Shown here piece by piece: positions 49,665 through 57,540 of a stretch of 64,000 nt of DNA. Below the pieces are notes generated by a model that saw nothing but the letters and a program-made list of their open reading frames with translations, was not told where the DNA came from and ran no database searches. The stretch is taken from assembly GCF_007096885.1 (NCBI RefSeq), contig NZ_VJNO01000033.1, positions 1-64,000 on the forward strand, written 5' to 3'. Source of the stretch: Streptomyces sp. 130. GTDB taxonomy: Bacteria > Actinomycetota > Actinomycetes > Streptomycetales > Streptomycetaceae. Every line of letters begins with the position of its first letter. The stretch's first letter is position 1. A program made the position numbers and the translations under genes.

Positions 49665-50347
49665 CCCTTCTTCGCCGGCCGGCGGACGTGGACCGACAGG
49701 CTCGGCTGCCTGGCGAGTCCCAGTTCCCGGATGCCTGTGGAGAGCACGGTGTCCAGGTCGGCCCGTACGTCATCGAGTTCCCGGAAGTGCGAGAGGGCCC
49801 GCACTTTCACCTTGCTGCGGCCCATGCGGACCCGGACCGACTGGACGCCGGCCACTTCGACGGCCCGGTCGCGCAGCACCATGGCCGCCGCCGTCCGGTC
49901 GAGCGCGGCGCGTACGTCGGTGTGTCCGCGGCGCATCGGCAGCAGGTCGCGCAGTCCGGGGGTGAGCGCGAGGAGCAGCAGCCAGAGCCCGAGGGCGGCC
50001 GCGATCGACGCGCCGGTGAGCACCCAGACGTCGTCGAGTTTCCGTGTCGCGAGCTCGTCCGCCAGGGTGCGGCGCCACTGCATCGCGGAGTGTCCGGCGC
50101 GGACCGCCGCCACGTCGTAGAGGAGCAGGCCGCTCGCGCCGAGGACCACTGCGGCGACGATGCCCGCGGGGATGCGGCGGGCGGACCAGAAGCGTCCCGC
50201 GCGGCCTTCGGGCCGTTCCTTGCCGGGCGCGGGGTCGTAGGCGGCGGCGGAGGCCGACTGGTCGAGCGCGAGGACACTGCCGTGTTCCGCCGGCCCGGCC
50301 TCGGGCGGCCGCCGCGTGCCGTCGTCCGGGTCGTGGGGCTCGGTCAT
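49661..50347 (-). CDS. DUF6286-type membrane protein of the Asp23 cluster
   Basis: 228 residues with a long polar, Pro/Glu-rich cytosolic start (about 1-55), two transmembrane helices (about 60-80 and 105-130) and a cytosolic C-terminal domain (about 140-225) resembling the AmaP/Asp23-like fold (VRVRMGRSKVKVRALSHF). It is a paralogue-like companion of AmaP in streptomycete clusters. ATG 50347 overlaps the stop of the preceding gene and its own stop overlaps amaP, so the order is fixed by coupling. Confidence 0.8.
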   Translation of the reverse strand: MTEPHDPDDGTRRPPEAGPAEHGSVLALDQSASAAAYDPAPGKERPEGRAGRFWSARRIPAGIVAAVVLGASGLLLYDVAAVRAGHSAMQWRRTLADELATRKLDDVWVLTGASIAAALGLWLLLLALTPGLRDLLPMRRGHTDVRAALDRTAAAMVLRDRAVEVAGVQSVRVRMGRSKVKVRALSHFRELDDVRADLDTVLSTGIRELGLARQPSLSVHVRRPAKKG

Positions 50348-50706
50348 CGAATCCTCCCCTGTGCCGCCAGGCTCGCTCCGGTGGGATGCAGGCGTTCGAC
50401 CTGAACGGCCACTTCGGGCACCTCCATCCCCGCCAACGCCTTTACCCGCTCGGCCACCCGCCGACGCACGGCACCGCACCGGTGGCCGATGTCAGCGGGA
50501 TATCCCAGCTCCAGGCTCACCCGTACGCGTGCGGTCTCGCGGTGCACGGTGACCGTGGCGCGCGGCGACTCCGCCTCCTTCGGGGTCGCGCCCACCGCCT
50601 CCTTGGCCGCCTGCGCGGCGATCTTCGCGACCACCCGGTCGGCGATCCGCGTCTCTCCCCGTCCGCCGGCCGGGACCGGTCCGCTCGCCCCCGACACCGC
50701 CGTCAC
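50344..50706 (-). CDS. Short Asp23/Gls24-family protein
   Basis: 120 residues of the Asp23/Gls24 envelope-stress family: RIADRVVAKIAAQAAKEAVG is the usual start helix, then RVRVSLELGYPADIGHRCGA and VQVERL in the beta-rich part. No membrane segment. It begins at GTG 50706, four bases inside the end of the upstream gene, and its own TGA overlaps the next ATG. It likely co-assembles with the longer Asp23 protein and the AmaP-type anchors. Confidence 0.85.
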   Translation of the reverse strand: MTAVSGASGPVPAGGRGETRIADRVVAKIAAQAAKEAVGATPKEAESPRATVTVHRETARVRVSLELGYPADIGHRCGAVRRRVAERVKALAGMEVPEVAVQVERLHPTGASLAAQGRIR

Positions 50707-50894
50707 CGCCGTCGGTCGCCGCGCTCGCGACTGCGGAAGAAGTCGCCGGGTTCCAGGTCGCCGTCGAAGAAGCGGCCGGCGACGAAGCCGACCGCTCCGA
50801 GGGCGGCCACCAGCACAAAGGCTCCGAACCCGCCGAAGTACCCGGCGAAGCCGAGCGCCATGCCGGCCAGCAGACCGGCCACAGCCATGCTCAT
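50703..50894 (-). CDS. Small DUF2273-like membrane protein
   Basis: 63 residues: one or two glycine-rich transmembrane helices (about 3-40) and a basic/acidic tail FFDGDLEPGDFFRSRERG. Small DUF2273 proteins are regular members of Asp23/AmaP clusters, and this fits in position and shape. Its stop overlaps the GTG of the short Asp23 gene. The start at ATG 50894 is followed by a second ATG two codons later. Confidence 0.78.
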   Translation of the reverse strand: MSMAVAGLLAGMALGFAGYFGGFGAFVLVAALGAVGFVAGRFFDGDLEPGDFFRSRERGDRRR

Positions 50895-50927
50895 CGTGTG
50901 CTCCTCAACCGCTCGGTGACGCCGGGA

Positions 50928-51407
50928 CTACTGGACGCGGGACTCTGCTTCGTCATCGTCGTCCTCGTCGGGCAGCTTGACGTCGCTGACGGCGATGTTG
51001 ACCTCGACCACTTCCAGGCCCGTCATGCGCTCGACGGCCGCTACGACGTTCTCCCGTACATCACGGGCGACGTCCGCGATCGACACGCCGTAATCCACGA
51101 CGATCTCCAGGTCCAGCGCGGTCTGGGTCTCGCCGACCTCGGCCTTGACGCCCCGGGTGACGGACTTCGAGCCGCCGGGGACCCGGTCGCGGACCGCGCC
51201 GAACGTGCGGGACAGGCCGCTGCCCATCGCGTGCACCCCGACGACGTCGCGCGCCGCCATGCCGGCGATCTTCTCGACGACTCCGTCCGCGATCGTCGTA
51301 CGGCCGCGGGTGCCGGGGTCGCCTCCGCCGCGCTTGGTCAGGCTGCTGCCGCCCGAGGCATTGCTGTCGGAGTTCTCGGGCCGGTTCCGCTGTGGGGTCT
51401 CGGTCAT
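50928..51407 (-). CDS. Asp23/Gls24-family envelope stress protein
   Basis: 159 residues: disordered Asn/Ser/Gly-rich start, then the Asp23 domain (about 38-145; TTIADGVVEKIAGMAARDVVG, LDLEIVVDYGVSIADVARDV, VVEVNIAVSDVKLP) and an Asp/Glu-rich C-terminus. Asp23 proteins polymerise on the membrane through AmaP and respond to cell-wall or alkaline stress. ATG 51407 follows GGGAAGAG. It is the first gene of the minus-strand cluster that ends at amaP. Confidence 0.88.
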   Translation of the reverse strand: MTETPQRNRPENSDSNASGGSSLTKRGGGDPGTRGRTTIADGVVEKIAGMAARDVVGVHAMGSGLSRTFGAVRDRVPGGSKSVTRGVKAEVGETQTALDLEIVVDYGVSIADVARDVRENVVAAVERMTGLEVVEVNIAVSDVKLPDEDDDDEAESRVQ

Positions 51408-51500
51408 CGCCACTCTTCCCTTCGGGGCAGATTTGACTACTTTGCCCACATTAAGGGCGCTTGCCCCGGCTCGCGCCGTGGATACGGCAGTCTGGTGGTC

Positions 51501-52211
51501 ATGACGACGGCTGACGGCCCGCACAGGGCCCACGCGTGGACGGCTGCGGTACGGCAACGGCTCTCGCTGGGCCGGCTGCTCCCTCTGGGCGGCCCGGCGG
51601 ACGGTGCCTGGATCGCGGAGCGGGCCGCGGTCGCGGTGCTGCGCCGGGCGGTGGCGGGCCCGGACCCCGGGGCGGTCCTCGGCGAGCTGCGGATCGCCGT
51701 GGCAGACCCGGACTCGGCCCCCGCCGCACAGGTGCCCCCGCCCCCGAGCGCGCTGCCGCCGGGCCCCCTACGAATCGAGGCGACGATGACCGCGACGGCC
51801 GACCGGCCCCTGCCCGCAGCCGCCGACGCGTTGCGCGCGGCCCTTCTGTCGGCCGCCGCGCGCCGGCTCGGCCTGGTGGTCTCCGAGGTGGACCTGCGGG
51901 TGACGGGCCTGCTCGACGGCTCGCCCGAACGGGTGGAGCCGGAGCCGGTGGAGGTGCGCCCGGTGGACGCGGAGAGCGCCGCGGGGCGGGCCGCCGCCTC
52001 GGTCGCGGGGGTGGCGGCGCTGACCGGGGTGCTGGGCCCGGCGGTGCGGACGGGCGAGGACCACGTGCGCGTGGAGGTGGCGACGGAGAGCGGTCACCGC
52101 GCGCTGGACGTGGCCCGTGCCGTGCGGGCGGCGGTGACGGAGGCGGCCGGGGGCCGCCCTCCGGTCGCGGTGCTGGTCACGGCGGTGTCTCAGGAGGGCA
52201 CGGCGGGCTGA
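51501..52211 (+). CDS. Asp23-cluster-associated hypothetical protein
   Basis: 236 residues from ATG 51501 (GTG 51495 or 51498 possible). Ala/Val/Arg-rich, without signal peptide or transmembrane helix. Two similar halves can be seen: LRIEATMTATADRPLPAAAD and VRVEVATESGHRALDVARA resemble the strand-helix pattern of Asp23-type domains, suggesting a diverged, duplicated member of the same fold. It is divergent from the Asp23 gene and 93 bp away. Function unknown. Confidence 0.72.
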   Translation: MTTADGPHRAHAWTAAVRQRLSLGRLLPLGGPADGAWIAERAAVAVLRRAVAGPDPGAVLGELRIAVADPDSAPAAQVPPPPSALPPGPLRIEATMTATADRPLPAAADALRAALLSAAARRLGLVVSEVDLRVTGLLDGSPERVEPEPVEVRPVDAESAAGRAAASVAGVAALTGVLGPAVRTGEDHVRVEVATESGHRALDVARAVRAAVTEAAGGRPPVAVLVTAVSQEGTAG

Positions 52212-52243
52212 CCCCGTGCGGGGCCGGCCCGCCCGTGCGCGCG

Positions 52244-53035
52244 TCAGCCGAGGGCGCCCGCCAGATCGCGCAGGCGGCGGCCCTGTGCGGCCCGTTCGGC
52301 GGCGCGCTGCTCCTCGTACGTACGCGAGACGGCGCCGGCCAGCAGGGCCTTGGTCTCGATGAGGGCGTCGCGCGGGGCGGCCAGCAGGGCGCCGGCCAGG
52401 TCGCGCGCGGCGCCTTCGAGCTCGGCGGCGGGCACGACGAGGTTGGCCAGGCCGGTGCGCTCCGCCTCCTCGGCGTGGACGTAGCGGCCGGTGGCGCAGA
52501 TCTCCAGCGCGCGGGCGTACCCGACGAGGTGCACCAAGGGGTGCGTGCCGGTGAGGTCGGGCACCAGGCCGAGGCTGGTCTCACGCATGGCGAACTGGAC
52601 GTCCTCGGCGACGATGCGCAGGTCACAGGCGAGAGCGAGCTGGAAGCCCGCACCGATGGCGTGACCCTGCACTGCCGCTATCGACACGATGTCGTTGCGG
52701 CGCCACCAGGTGAACGCCTCCTGGTATTCGGCGATCAGCGCGTCGAGCTCGGCCTCCGGGCCGCGCCCCATGTCGAGGAACGACGGCTCGCCGTCGAATC
52801 CCTCGGGGGTGAACGCCTGGCGGTCGAGTCCGGCGGAGAACGACACGCCTTCGGCGCGCAGCACGACGACCCGCACACTGCCGGGCAGGGCCCGTCCGGC
52901 CTCGGTCAACGCCCGCCACAGAGCGGGAGACTGGGCGTTGCGCTTCGCCGGGTTGGTGAGGGTCACCGTGGCAACCGCGTCGTCGACGGTGAGTCGTACG
53001 CCGTCCTGGTCGAGCACGGAGTCGAGCGAGGTCAT
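52244..53035 (-). CDS. Enoyl-CoA hydratase/isomerase-family protein
   Basis: 263-residue crotonase. Oxyanion-hole segments are FSAGLD and HAIGAGFQLALACD, and RETSLGLVPDLTGT keeps one of the two catalytic-glutamate positions. The other, usually Glu in the GGGCELALACD motif, is Gln here, as in crotonases that isomerise rather than hydrate. GGAGG five bases before ATG 53035 sets the start; ten further codons upstream are open. The exact acyl-CoA substrate is unknown. It is convergent with the 51501 gene. Confidence 0.88.
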   Translation of the reverse strand: MTSLDSVLDQDGVRLTVDDAVATVTLTNPAKRNAQSPALWRALTEAGRALPGSVRVVVLRAEGVSFSAGLDRQAFTPEGFDGEPSFLDMGRGPEAELDALIAEYQEAFTWWRRNDIVSIAAVQGHAIGAGFQLALACDLRIVAEDVQFAMRETSLGLVPDLTGTHPLVHLVGYARALEICATGRYVHAEEAERTGLANLVVPAAELEGAARDLAGALLAAPRDALIETKALLAGAVSRTYEEQRAAERAAQGRRLRDLAGALG

Positions 53036-53148
53036 ACGGGCCTCCGGTTCGGGTGCTGTCAGCACATGCAGCTAAGTGACTGAACAGTAACCACTGGATC
53101 GGCCCTGCGGCCGACCGGGTGGGCGCACCCGGAACCGGGGGGAGCTCC

Positions 53149-53172
53149 CGGGGCCGTCCCTGGACGGCCCCG
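53149..53172 (-). terminator. 11-bp hairpin downstream of gbn
   Basis: Palindrome 53149-53159 with 53162-53172 and a two-base centre, about 16 bases beyond the gbn stop. Confidence 0.65.
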
Positions 53173-53187
53173 AGCCGCTGCCGGCCG

Positions 53188-53409
53188 TCAGGCCGTCGCG
53201 GCCTTCTTGCCTCGTGTGGCGCCGCCGCGTCCGCGGAGCGTCACTCCGGATTCGCTGAGCATCCGGTGGACGAATCCGTAGGAGCGGCCCGTTTCCTCGG
53301 CCAGCGCCCGGATGCTCGCACCGGAGTCGTACTTCTTCTTCAGGTCTGCCGCGAGCTTGTCGCGCGCGGCGCCGGTCACCCGGCTGCCCTTCTTCAGAGT
53401 CTCGGCCAC
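53188..53409 (-). CDS. gbn: Gbn-type GATC-binding nucleoid-associated HTH protein
   Basis: 73-residue DNA-binding protein with a single HTH (about 27-58, SGASIRALAEETGRSYGFVH then RMLSESGVTLRGRG) and a basic C-terminus GATRGKKAATA. Length and sequence match what I recall of Gbn (SCO1839 in S. coelicolor), an actinobacterial nucleoid-associated protein that binds GATC-centred sites and affects development and antibiotic production. GTG 53409 follows GAGGAGG at six bases. It sits between the crotonase and ABC-F genes, the same neighbours I remember in S. coelicolor. Confidence 0.88.
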   Translation of the reverse strand: MAETLKKGSRVTGAARDKLAADLKKKYDSGASIRALAEETGRSYGFVHRMLSESGVTLRGRGGATRGKKAATA

Positions 53410-53727
53410 CCGTGCCTCCTCATGGGAAGTGCGCTCTGGACTCTCATGATCACCCCTCGGGCGCTTCCTGGCCACCCATTCGGCAAGGTCTCTGCGACCG
53501 GATTCGCGCCCCGGGAGTGCGCCGGTGCGACCGGAATGCCTCATTCCCACGGGTCGCGCGAGGCGCCGTACGAGCACTCCGGAATGAACGTCCAGGTCAG
53601 AGCCGCCCAGGTCCGGGGGGCGTAAATGGGTGCGCCCGGCAGCTATCTGCCGGGCGCCGCGCCGAGGTATGAGACGTACTCACACAAATGACGGATCTCG
53701 AGTAGGCCGAATGATCCGGTCCGGGGA
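53410..53727. other. 318-bp intergenic region between gbn and the ABC-F gene
   Basis: No gene is seen. It contains the gbn promoter region and, at its far end, the downstream hairpin of the ABC-F gene. GATC occurs at 53448, 53694, 53713 and 53726 (the last reaching into the ABC-F stop), three of them within 36 bp. Confidence 0.6.
53632..53657 (-). terminator. 11-bp hairpin downstream of the ABC-F gene
   Basis: Perfect stem 53632-53642 with 53647-53657, four-base loop, 70 bases beyond the ABC-F stop. Confidence 0.7.
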
Positions 53728-55326
53728 TCAGGCCAGGGCGACCAGGTCCCGGTAGTCCGCGCCCCACAGGTCCTCGATCCCGTCCGGGAGCAGGATGATC
53801 CGCTCCGGCTGAAGGGCCTCGACCGCCCCCTCGTCGTGCGTGACGAGGACGACCGCGCCCTTGTACGTGCGCAGCGCGCCGAGGATCTCCTCGCGGCTGG
53901 CCGGGTCCAGGTTGTTGGTGGGCTCGTCGAGCAGGAGAACGTTGGCGGAGGAGACGACCAGTGTCGCCAGCGCCAGCCGGGTCTTCTCGCCGCCGGAGAG
54001 CACCCCGGCCGGCTTGTCCACGTCGTCCCCGGAGAACAGGAACGAGCCGAGCGTCTTGCGGACGGCGACGAGGTCCAGGTCGGGGGCGGCGGAGCGCATG
54101 TTCTCCAGGACCGTGCGGTCCGGGTCCAGGGTCTCGTGCTCTTGGGCGTAGTAGCCCAGCTTGAGGCCGTGGCCCTGCACGACGCGGCCGGTGTCGGGCT
54201 GCTCGGCGCCCCCGAGCAGCCGCAGCAGCGTGGTCTTGCCGGCGCCGTTGAGGCCGAGGATGACGACCCGGGAGCCCTTGTCGATGGCCAGGTCGACGTC
54301 GGTGAAGATCTCCAGCGAGCCGTAGGACTTGGAGAGGCCCTCCGCCATCAGGGGCGTCTTGCCGCACGGCGACGGGTCCGGGAAGCGCAGCTTGGCGACC
54401 TTGTCGGCGACCCGGACCTCTTCGAGGCCGGACAGCAGCCGGTCGGCGCGCTTGGCCATGTTCTGCGCGGCGACGGTCTTGGTCGCCTTGGCGCGCATCT
54501 TGTCCGCCTGCGCGTTGAGCGCGGCGGCCTTCTTCTCGGCGTTCTGGCGCTCGCGCTTGCGGCGCTTCTCGTCGGCCTCGCGCTGCTGCTGGTAGAGCTT
54601 CCAGCCCATGTTGTAGACGTCGATCTGCGAACGGTTCGCGTCGAGGTAGAAGACCTTGTTGACGACCGTCTCGACCAGCTCGACGTCGTGGGAGATCACG
54701 ACGAAGCCGCCGCGATAGGTCTTGAGGTAGTCGCGCAGCCAGACGATCGAGTCCGCGTCGAGGTGGTTGGTCGGCTCGTCGAGGAGCAGTGTGTCGGCGT
54801 CCGAGAAGAGGATGCGGGCCAGCTCGACGCGGCGGCGCTGACCGCCGGAGAGGGTGTGCAGCGGCTGGCCGAGGACCCGGTCGGGCAGGCTGAGCGCGGC
54901 GGCGATGGTGGCGGCCTCGGCCTCGGCGGCGTAACCGCCCTTGGTGAGGAACTCCGTCTCCAGGCGCTCGTACTTCTTCATCGCCTTCTCGCGGGTGGCG
55001 CCCTTGCCGTTCGCCATCCGGTCCTCGTTCTCCCGCATCTTGCGCAGGATCTCGTCCAGGCCGCGGGCGGACAGGACGCGGTCCCTGGCCAGGACGTCGA
55101 GGTCGCCGGTGCGGGGGTCCTGCGGGAGGTAGCCCACCTCACCGGAGCGGGTGATGGTGCCGGCGGCGGGGGTCCCCTCGCCCGCGAGGCACTTGGTGAG
55201 CGTGGTCTTGCCCGCTCCGTTGCGGCCGACGAGGCCAATGCGGTCGCCCTTGGCGATGCGGAAGCTGGCGGATTCGATGAGCAGACGGGCGCCGGCGCGC
55301 AGCTCGATGCCGGAGGCGGTGATCAC
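53728..55326 (-). CDS. ABC-F family ribosome-associated ATPase
   Basis: 532-residue soluble twin-ABC protein without membrane segments. Domain 1 (about 1-240): GRNGAGKTT, LSGGQRRRVE, LLLDEPTNHLD. A charged coiled-coil linker (about 245-310, QQREADEKRRKRERQNAEKK) enters the ribosomal E site in relatives. Domain 2 (about 320-530): GLNGAGKTT, LSGGEKTRLAL, LLLDEPTNNLD. ABC-F proteins relieve stalled ribosomes or protect them from antibiotics. Translation starts at GTG 55326, and a short leader ORF lies 64 bases upstream, a typical control feature for antibiotic-responsive ABC-F genes. Confidence 0.92.
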   Translation of the reverse strand: MITASGIELRAGARLLIESASFRIAKGDRIGLVGRNGAGKTTLTKCLAGEGTPAAGTITRSGEVGYLPQDPRTGDLDVLARDRVLSARGLDEILRKMRENEDRMANGKGATREKAMKKYERLETEFLTKGGYAAEAEAATIAAALSLPDRVLGQPLHTLSGGQRRRVELARILFSDADTLLLDEPTNHLDADSIVWLRDYLKTYRGGFVVISHDVELVETVVNKVFYLDANRSQIDVYNMGWKLYQQQREADEKRRKRERQNAEKKAAALNAQADKMRAKATKTVAAQNMAKRADRLLSGLEEVRVADKVAKLRFPDPSPCGKTPLMAEGLSKSYGSLEIFTDVDLAIDKGSRVVILGLNGAGKTTLLRLLGGAEQPDTGRVVQGHGLKLGYYAQEHETLDPDRTVLENMRSAAPDLDLVAVRKTLGSFLFSGDDVDKPAGVLSGGEKTRLALATLVVSSANVLLLDEPTNNLDPASREEILGALRTYKGAVVLVTHDEGAVEALQPERIILLPDGIEDLWGADYRDLVALA

Positions 55327-55389
55327 GGGGAGGTACTCCAGGGCGGAAGGAAGGGCGGAGGAACGACGGGTGGTGACGGATCGGCGCCG

Positions 55390-55422
55390 CTACTCACGCA
55401 CACGCACAAGGAGAACTGCCAT
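55390..55422 (-). CDS. Ten-residue leader peptide of the ABC-F gene
   Basis: MAVLLVRVRE followed by TAG, in the leader of the ABC-F gene. Its ATG lies seven bases after a TAGACT -10 element, so the message probably begins at or next to this start codon. Short upstream ORFs like this control ABC-F and other ribosome-protection genes by drug-dependent stalling. Too short to judge by codon bias; the support is position, promoter and gene context. Confidence 0.65.
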   Translation of the reverse strand: MAVLLVRVRE

Positions 55423-55429
55423 GGAAACC

Positions 55430-55435
55430 AGTCTA
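55430..55435 (-). promoter_or_regulatory. -10 hexamer TAGACT for the ABC-F leader
   Basis: TAGACT on the minus strand, inside a short palindrome CCAGTAGACTGG. It is seven bases from the leader-peptide ATG. No good -35 is seen at 17-18 bp. Confidence 0.55.
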
Positions 55436-55596
55436 CTGGCGCTGTCCAACGACTTCTCCGCCCGCTCCGCGACGGGGCGCCCACGGCCGTGCGACACGTT
55501 CCGCCGAGACGCCGCCGGCCGTCGGCGGCCGTTGTCAGTGGGCGGTGCGAGACTGAGACGTGGATCACATCCGCTGACCGGAAGGGGCTGAGCGCG

Positions 55597-56004
55597 ATGG
55601 CCGGGACAGGCGTGGCGACGGTGTGTCCGACGCTTCTCTACGACGACGCGAAGGGCGCGATCAGGACGCTGACGGAGGGGCTGGGCTTCGTCGCGGAGGC
55701 GGTGTACGAGGGGGACGACGGGTCGGTGGTGCACGCGGAGCTGTCGTACGGGAACGGCAGGGTGATGCTGGGGTCGCGGGGGCGGGAGGGGGCGTTCGCG
55801 CGGGCCATGGCGGGGGCGGGGCCCGCCGGGGTGTACGTGGTGGTGGGGGACGTGGACGCGCATTACGCGCGGGCGGTCGAGTCCGGGGTGGAGATCCTGA
55901 TGCCGCCCACGGATCAGGACTACGGGTCGCGGGACTACATGGCGCGGGACGGGGAGGGCAACGTGTGGAGCTTCGGCACCTACGCGCCGGGGGCGGCGGG
56001 CTGA
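55597..56004 (+). CDS. VOC/glyoxalase-family protein
   Basis: 135 residues with the paired beta-alpha-beta-beta-beta modules of the vicinal-oxygen-chelate fold: TLLYDDAKGAIRTLTEGLGF, VVHAELSYGNGRVMLGS, then VYVVVGDVDAHYARAVESGV and YMARDGEGNVWSFGTY. This PhnB-like subgroup has no fixed reaction. The metal ligands of true glyoxalase I are not clearly all present. GGAAGGGG precedes ATG 55597. It is divergent from the ABC-F gene. Confidence 0.87.
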   Translation: MAGTGVATVCPTLLYDDAKGAIRTLTEGLGFVAEAVYEGDDGSVVHAELSYGNGRVMLGSRGREGAFARAMAGAGPAGVYVVVGDVDAHYARAVESGVEILMPPTDQDYGSRDYMARDGEGNVWSFGTYAPGAAG

Positions 56005-56051
56005 GGCCAGGGGCGCGCGCCGCGCCGGAGGGGCGGGAAGCGGCCCCCGCG

Positions 56052-57431
56052 TCAGGAGCCGCCCGTGTGGACCTGGAAGGCCGCCTTGCGGACCGCCTTC
56101 GCCAGGGCCGGGTCCGGGTGGGCCGCGGCCAGGGCCACCAGGACCTGGACCGTGCGGGGGTGGCCGACGGCGCGGACCTCCTCCAGGAGGGCCGGGACCG
56201 TGCCCTGGACCGCCGATTCGAGGTGGCGGACCAGAAGGCCCGTCTCACCGTGGTCCGCGACCGCCGCCGCCGTGTCGACCCAGAGCCAGGTGGCCTCCTC
56301 CCGGCTGAGGACCTCCTGGGCGTCCTCGGGGTCCGTGCCCTCGTACTCGGCGAGCCAGAGCAGCGCGTACGGACGCAGCGAGGGGTCGGCCACGACCGCC
56401 CGGACCTCGGGCTCCGCGGGGGCGCCGACGACGCGCAGGGCCTCGAAGGCGAGCCCGCGCAGCAACGCGTCCTCGCCGCGGGCGACGTCGAGCAGTTCGG
56501 CGACGGCGCTGCCGACCGGGCGGGCGGCCAGCCAGGCGCGGTATTCGGCGCGGGCCGGGCCGGGGGTGAGGCGGGCGCAGCCCAGGAGCATGTCGGCGGC
56601 GGCCTGCTCGATGTTGCCGGCGGGGCTCTGGGCGGCGACGCAGATCTGCTCCAGCTTGACCCAGACCGCCCAGTTGCCGAGCGGTGTCAGCGTGGCCTGG
56701 CCCTTGCCGAGGGTGAGGGCCCCGACGTCGGCCAGGCCCTCCAGTGCCCAGTCGAGCAGGCGGGCGACGAGGGCCGGCGGGTGGGCGGCGGGCGCCGGTT
56801 CGGCGGGGCCCGGCAGCGGCTCGGGGCCGTACGGCACCTCGCAGCGCTCCTCGCGGAGCTCCGCGACGCGCTGGCCGAGGAGGTCGAGGAGGGCGGGCAC
56901 GGTGACCGGGCCGGCCGAGAGCTGGAGCAGCGAGAGGACCTGGGGCACGGCCTCGACGGCCTCGGCGACGGCGGTGGACTCGACGCCCCGCGGCGCGGGG
57001 TGGACGAGCGACCAGGCGTCGAAGAGGGCGACCCAGCCGCGCAGCACCGCGGAGTCGTCCCGGTCCCAGGCGCGCAGCCGCCAGCCGGGCCGTGCGGTGT
57101 CGCCGTGGAGTTCGACCAGTCCGGCGAGCCGGGCCCGGTCCCAGCCGGAGCGCACCCGCTCCGGGGAGATGTCCAGCGCGGCGGCGGCGTGTTCGAGGGC
57201 GGCCGGCGGCGTGGTGCCGGGGGCCGCCCCGTCGGCCGCCCAGCGGGCGATCCGTACGGCGTCGGCGAGCACCGTCCTGGCCTGGCGGGCCAGCTCCGCC
57301 CGGGGTGGGGTGCCCTCGGGCGGGCGCGGCGCCGGCCTGGTGCGCCGGGTGGTCACGGCCGTTCGGGCCGTGGTCAGGGGTCGCGGGCGGACAAGACGCA
57401 GCCTGGAGTCGCGCGGGGTACGGGACGTCAC
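56052..57431 (-). CDS. Hypothetical helical-repeat protein
   Basis: 459 residues from GTG 57431 (TTG 57467 is possible). A basic, Thr/Arg/Pro-rich start (about 1-45) is followed by helical regions; the C-terminal third (about 320-459) has HEAT-like helices (AVVADPSLRPYALLWLAEYE, ESAVQGTVPALLEEVRAVGH). No enzymatic motif or membrane helix is seen. Codon use is typical. The C-terminal helical repeats suggest protein-protein interaction; no function is assigned. Confidence 0.72.
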   Translation of the reverse strand: MTSRTPRDSRLRLVRPRPLTTARTAVTTRRTRPAPRPPEGTPPRAELARQARTVLADAVRIARWAADGAAPGTTPPAALEHAAAALDISPERVRSGWDRARLAGLVELHGDTARPGWRLRAWDRDDSAVLRGWVALFDAWSLVHPAPRGVESTAVAEAVEAVPQVLSLLQLSAGPVTVPALLDLLGQRVAELREERCEVPYGPEPLPGPAEPAPAAHPPALVARLLDWALEGLADVGALTLGKGQATLTPLGNWAVWVKLEQICVAAQSPAGNIEQAAADMLLGCARLTPGPARAEYRAWLAARPVGSAVAELLDVARGEDALLRGLAFEALRVVGAPAEPEVRAVVADPSLRPYALLWLAEYEGTDPEDAQEVLSREEATWLWVDTAAAVADHGETGLLVRHLESAVQGTVPALLEEVRAVGHPRTVQVLVALAAAHPDPALAKAVRKAAFQVHTGGS

Positions 57432-57540
57432 GGGAGCAGTCTTGCCCCTGACGGCCCGAAAGCCCAAACGGAACCCGGGTCACCGGGGTTGACCGGCCCG
57501 CGCACCGGTGGGGACCAATCGGCCGAACCGGCGCATCACC

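Noticed and set aside
53836..55596. Long plus-strand frame before the VOC protein
   Set aside because: It is the antisense shadow of the ABC-F gene; GGAAGGGG and family length place the VOC start at 55597.
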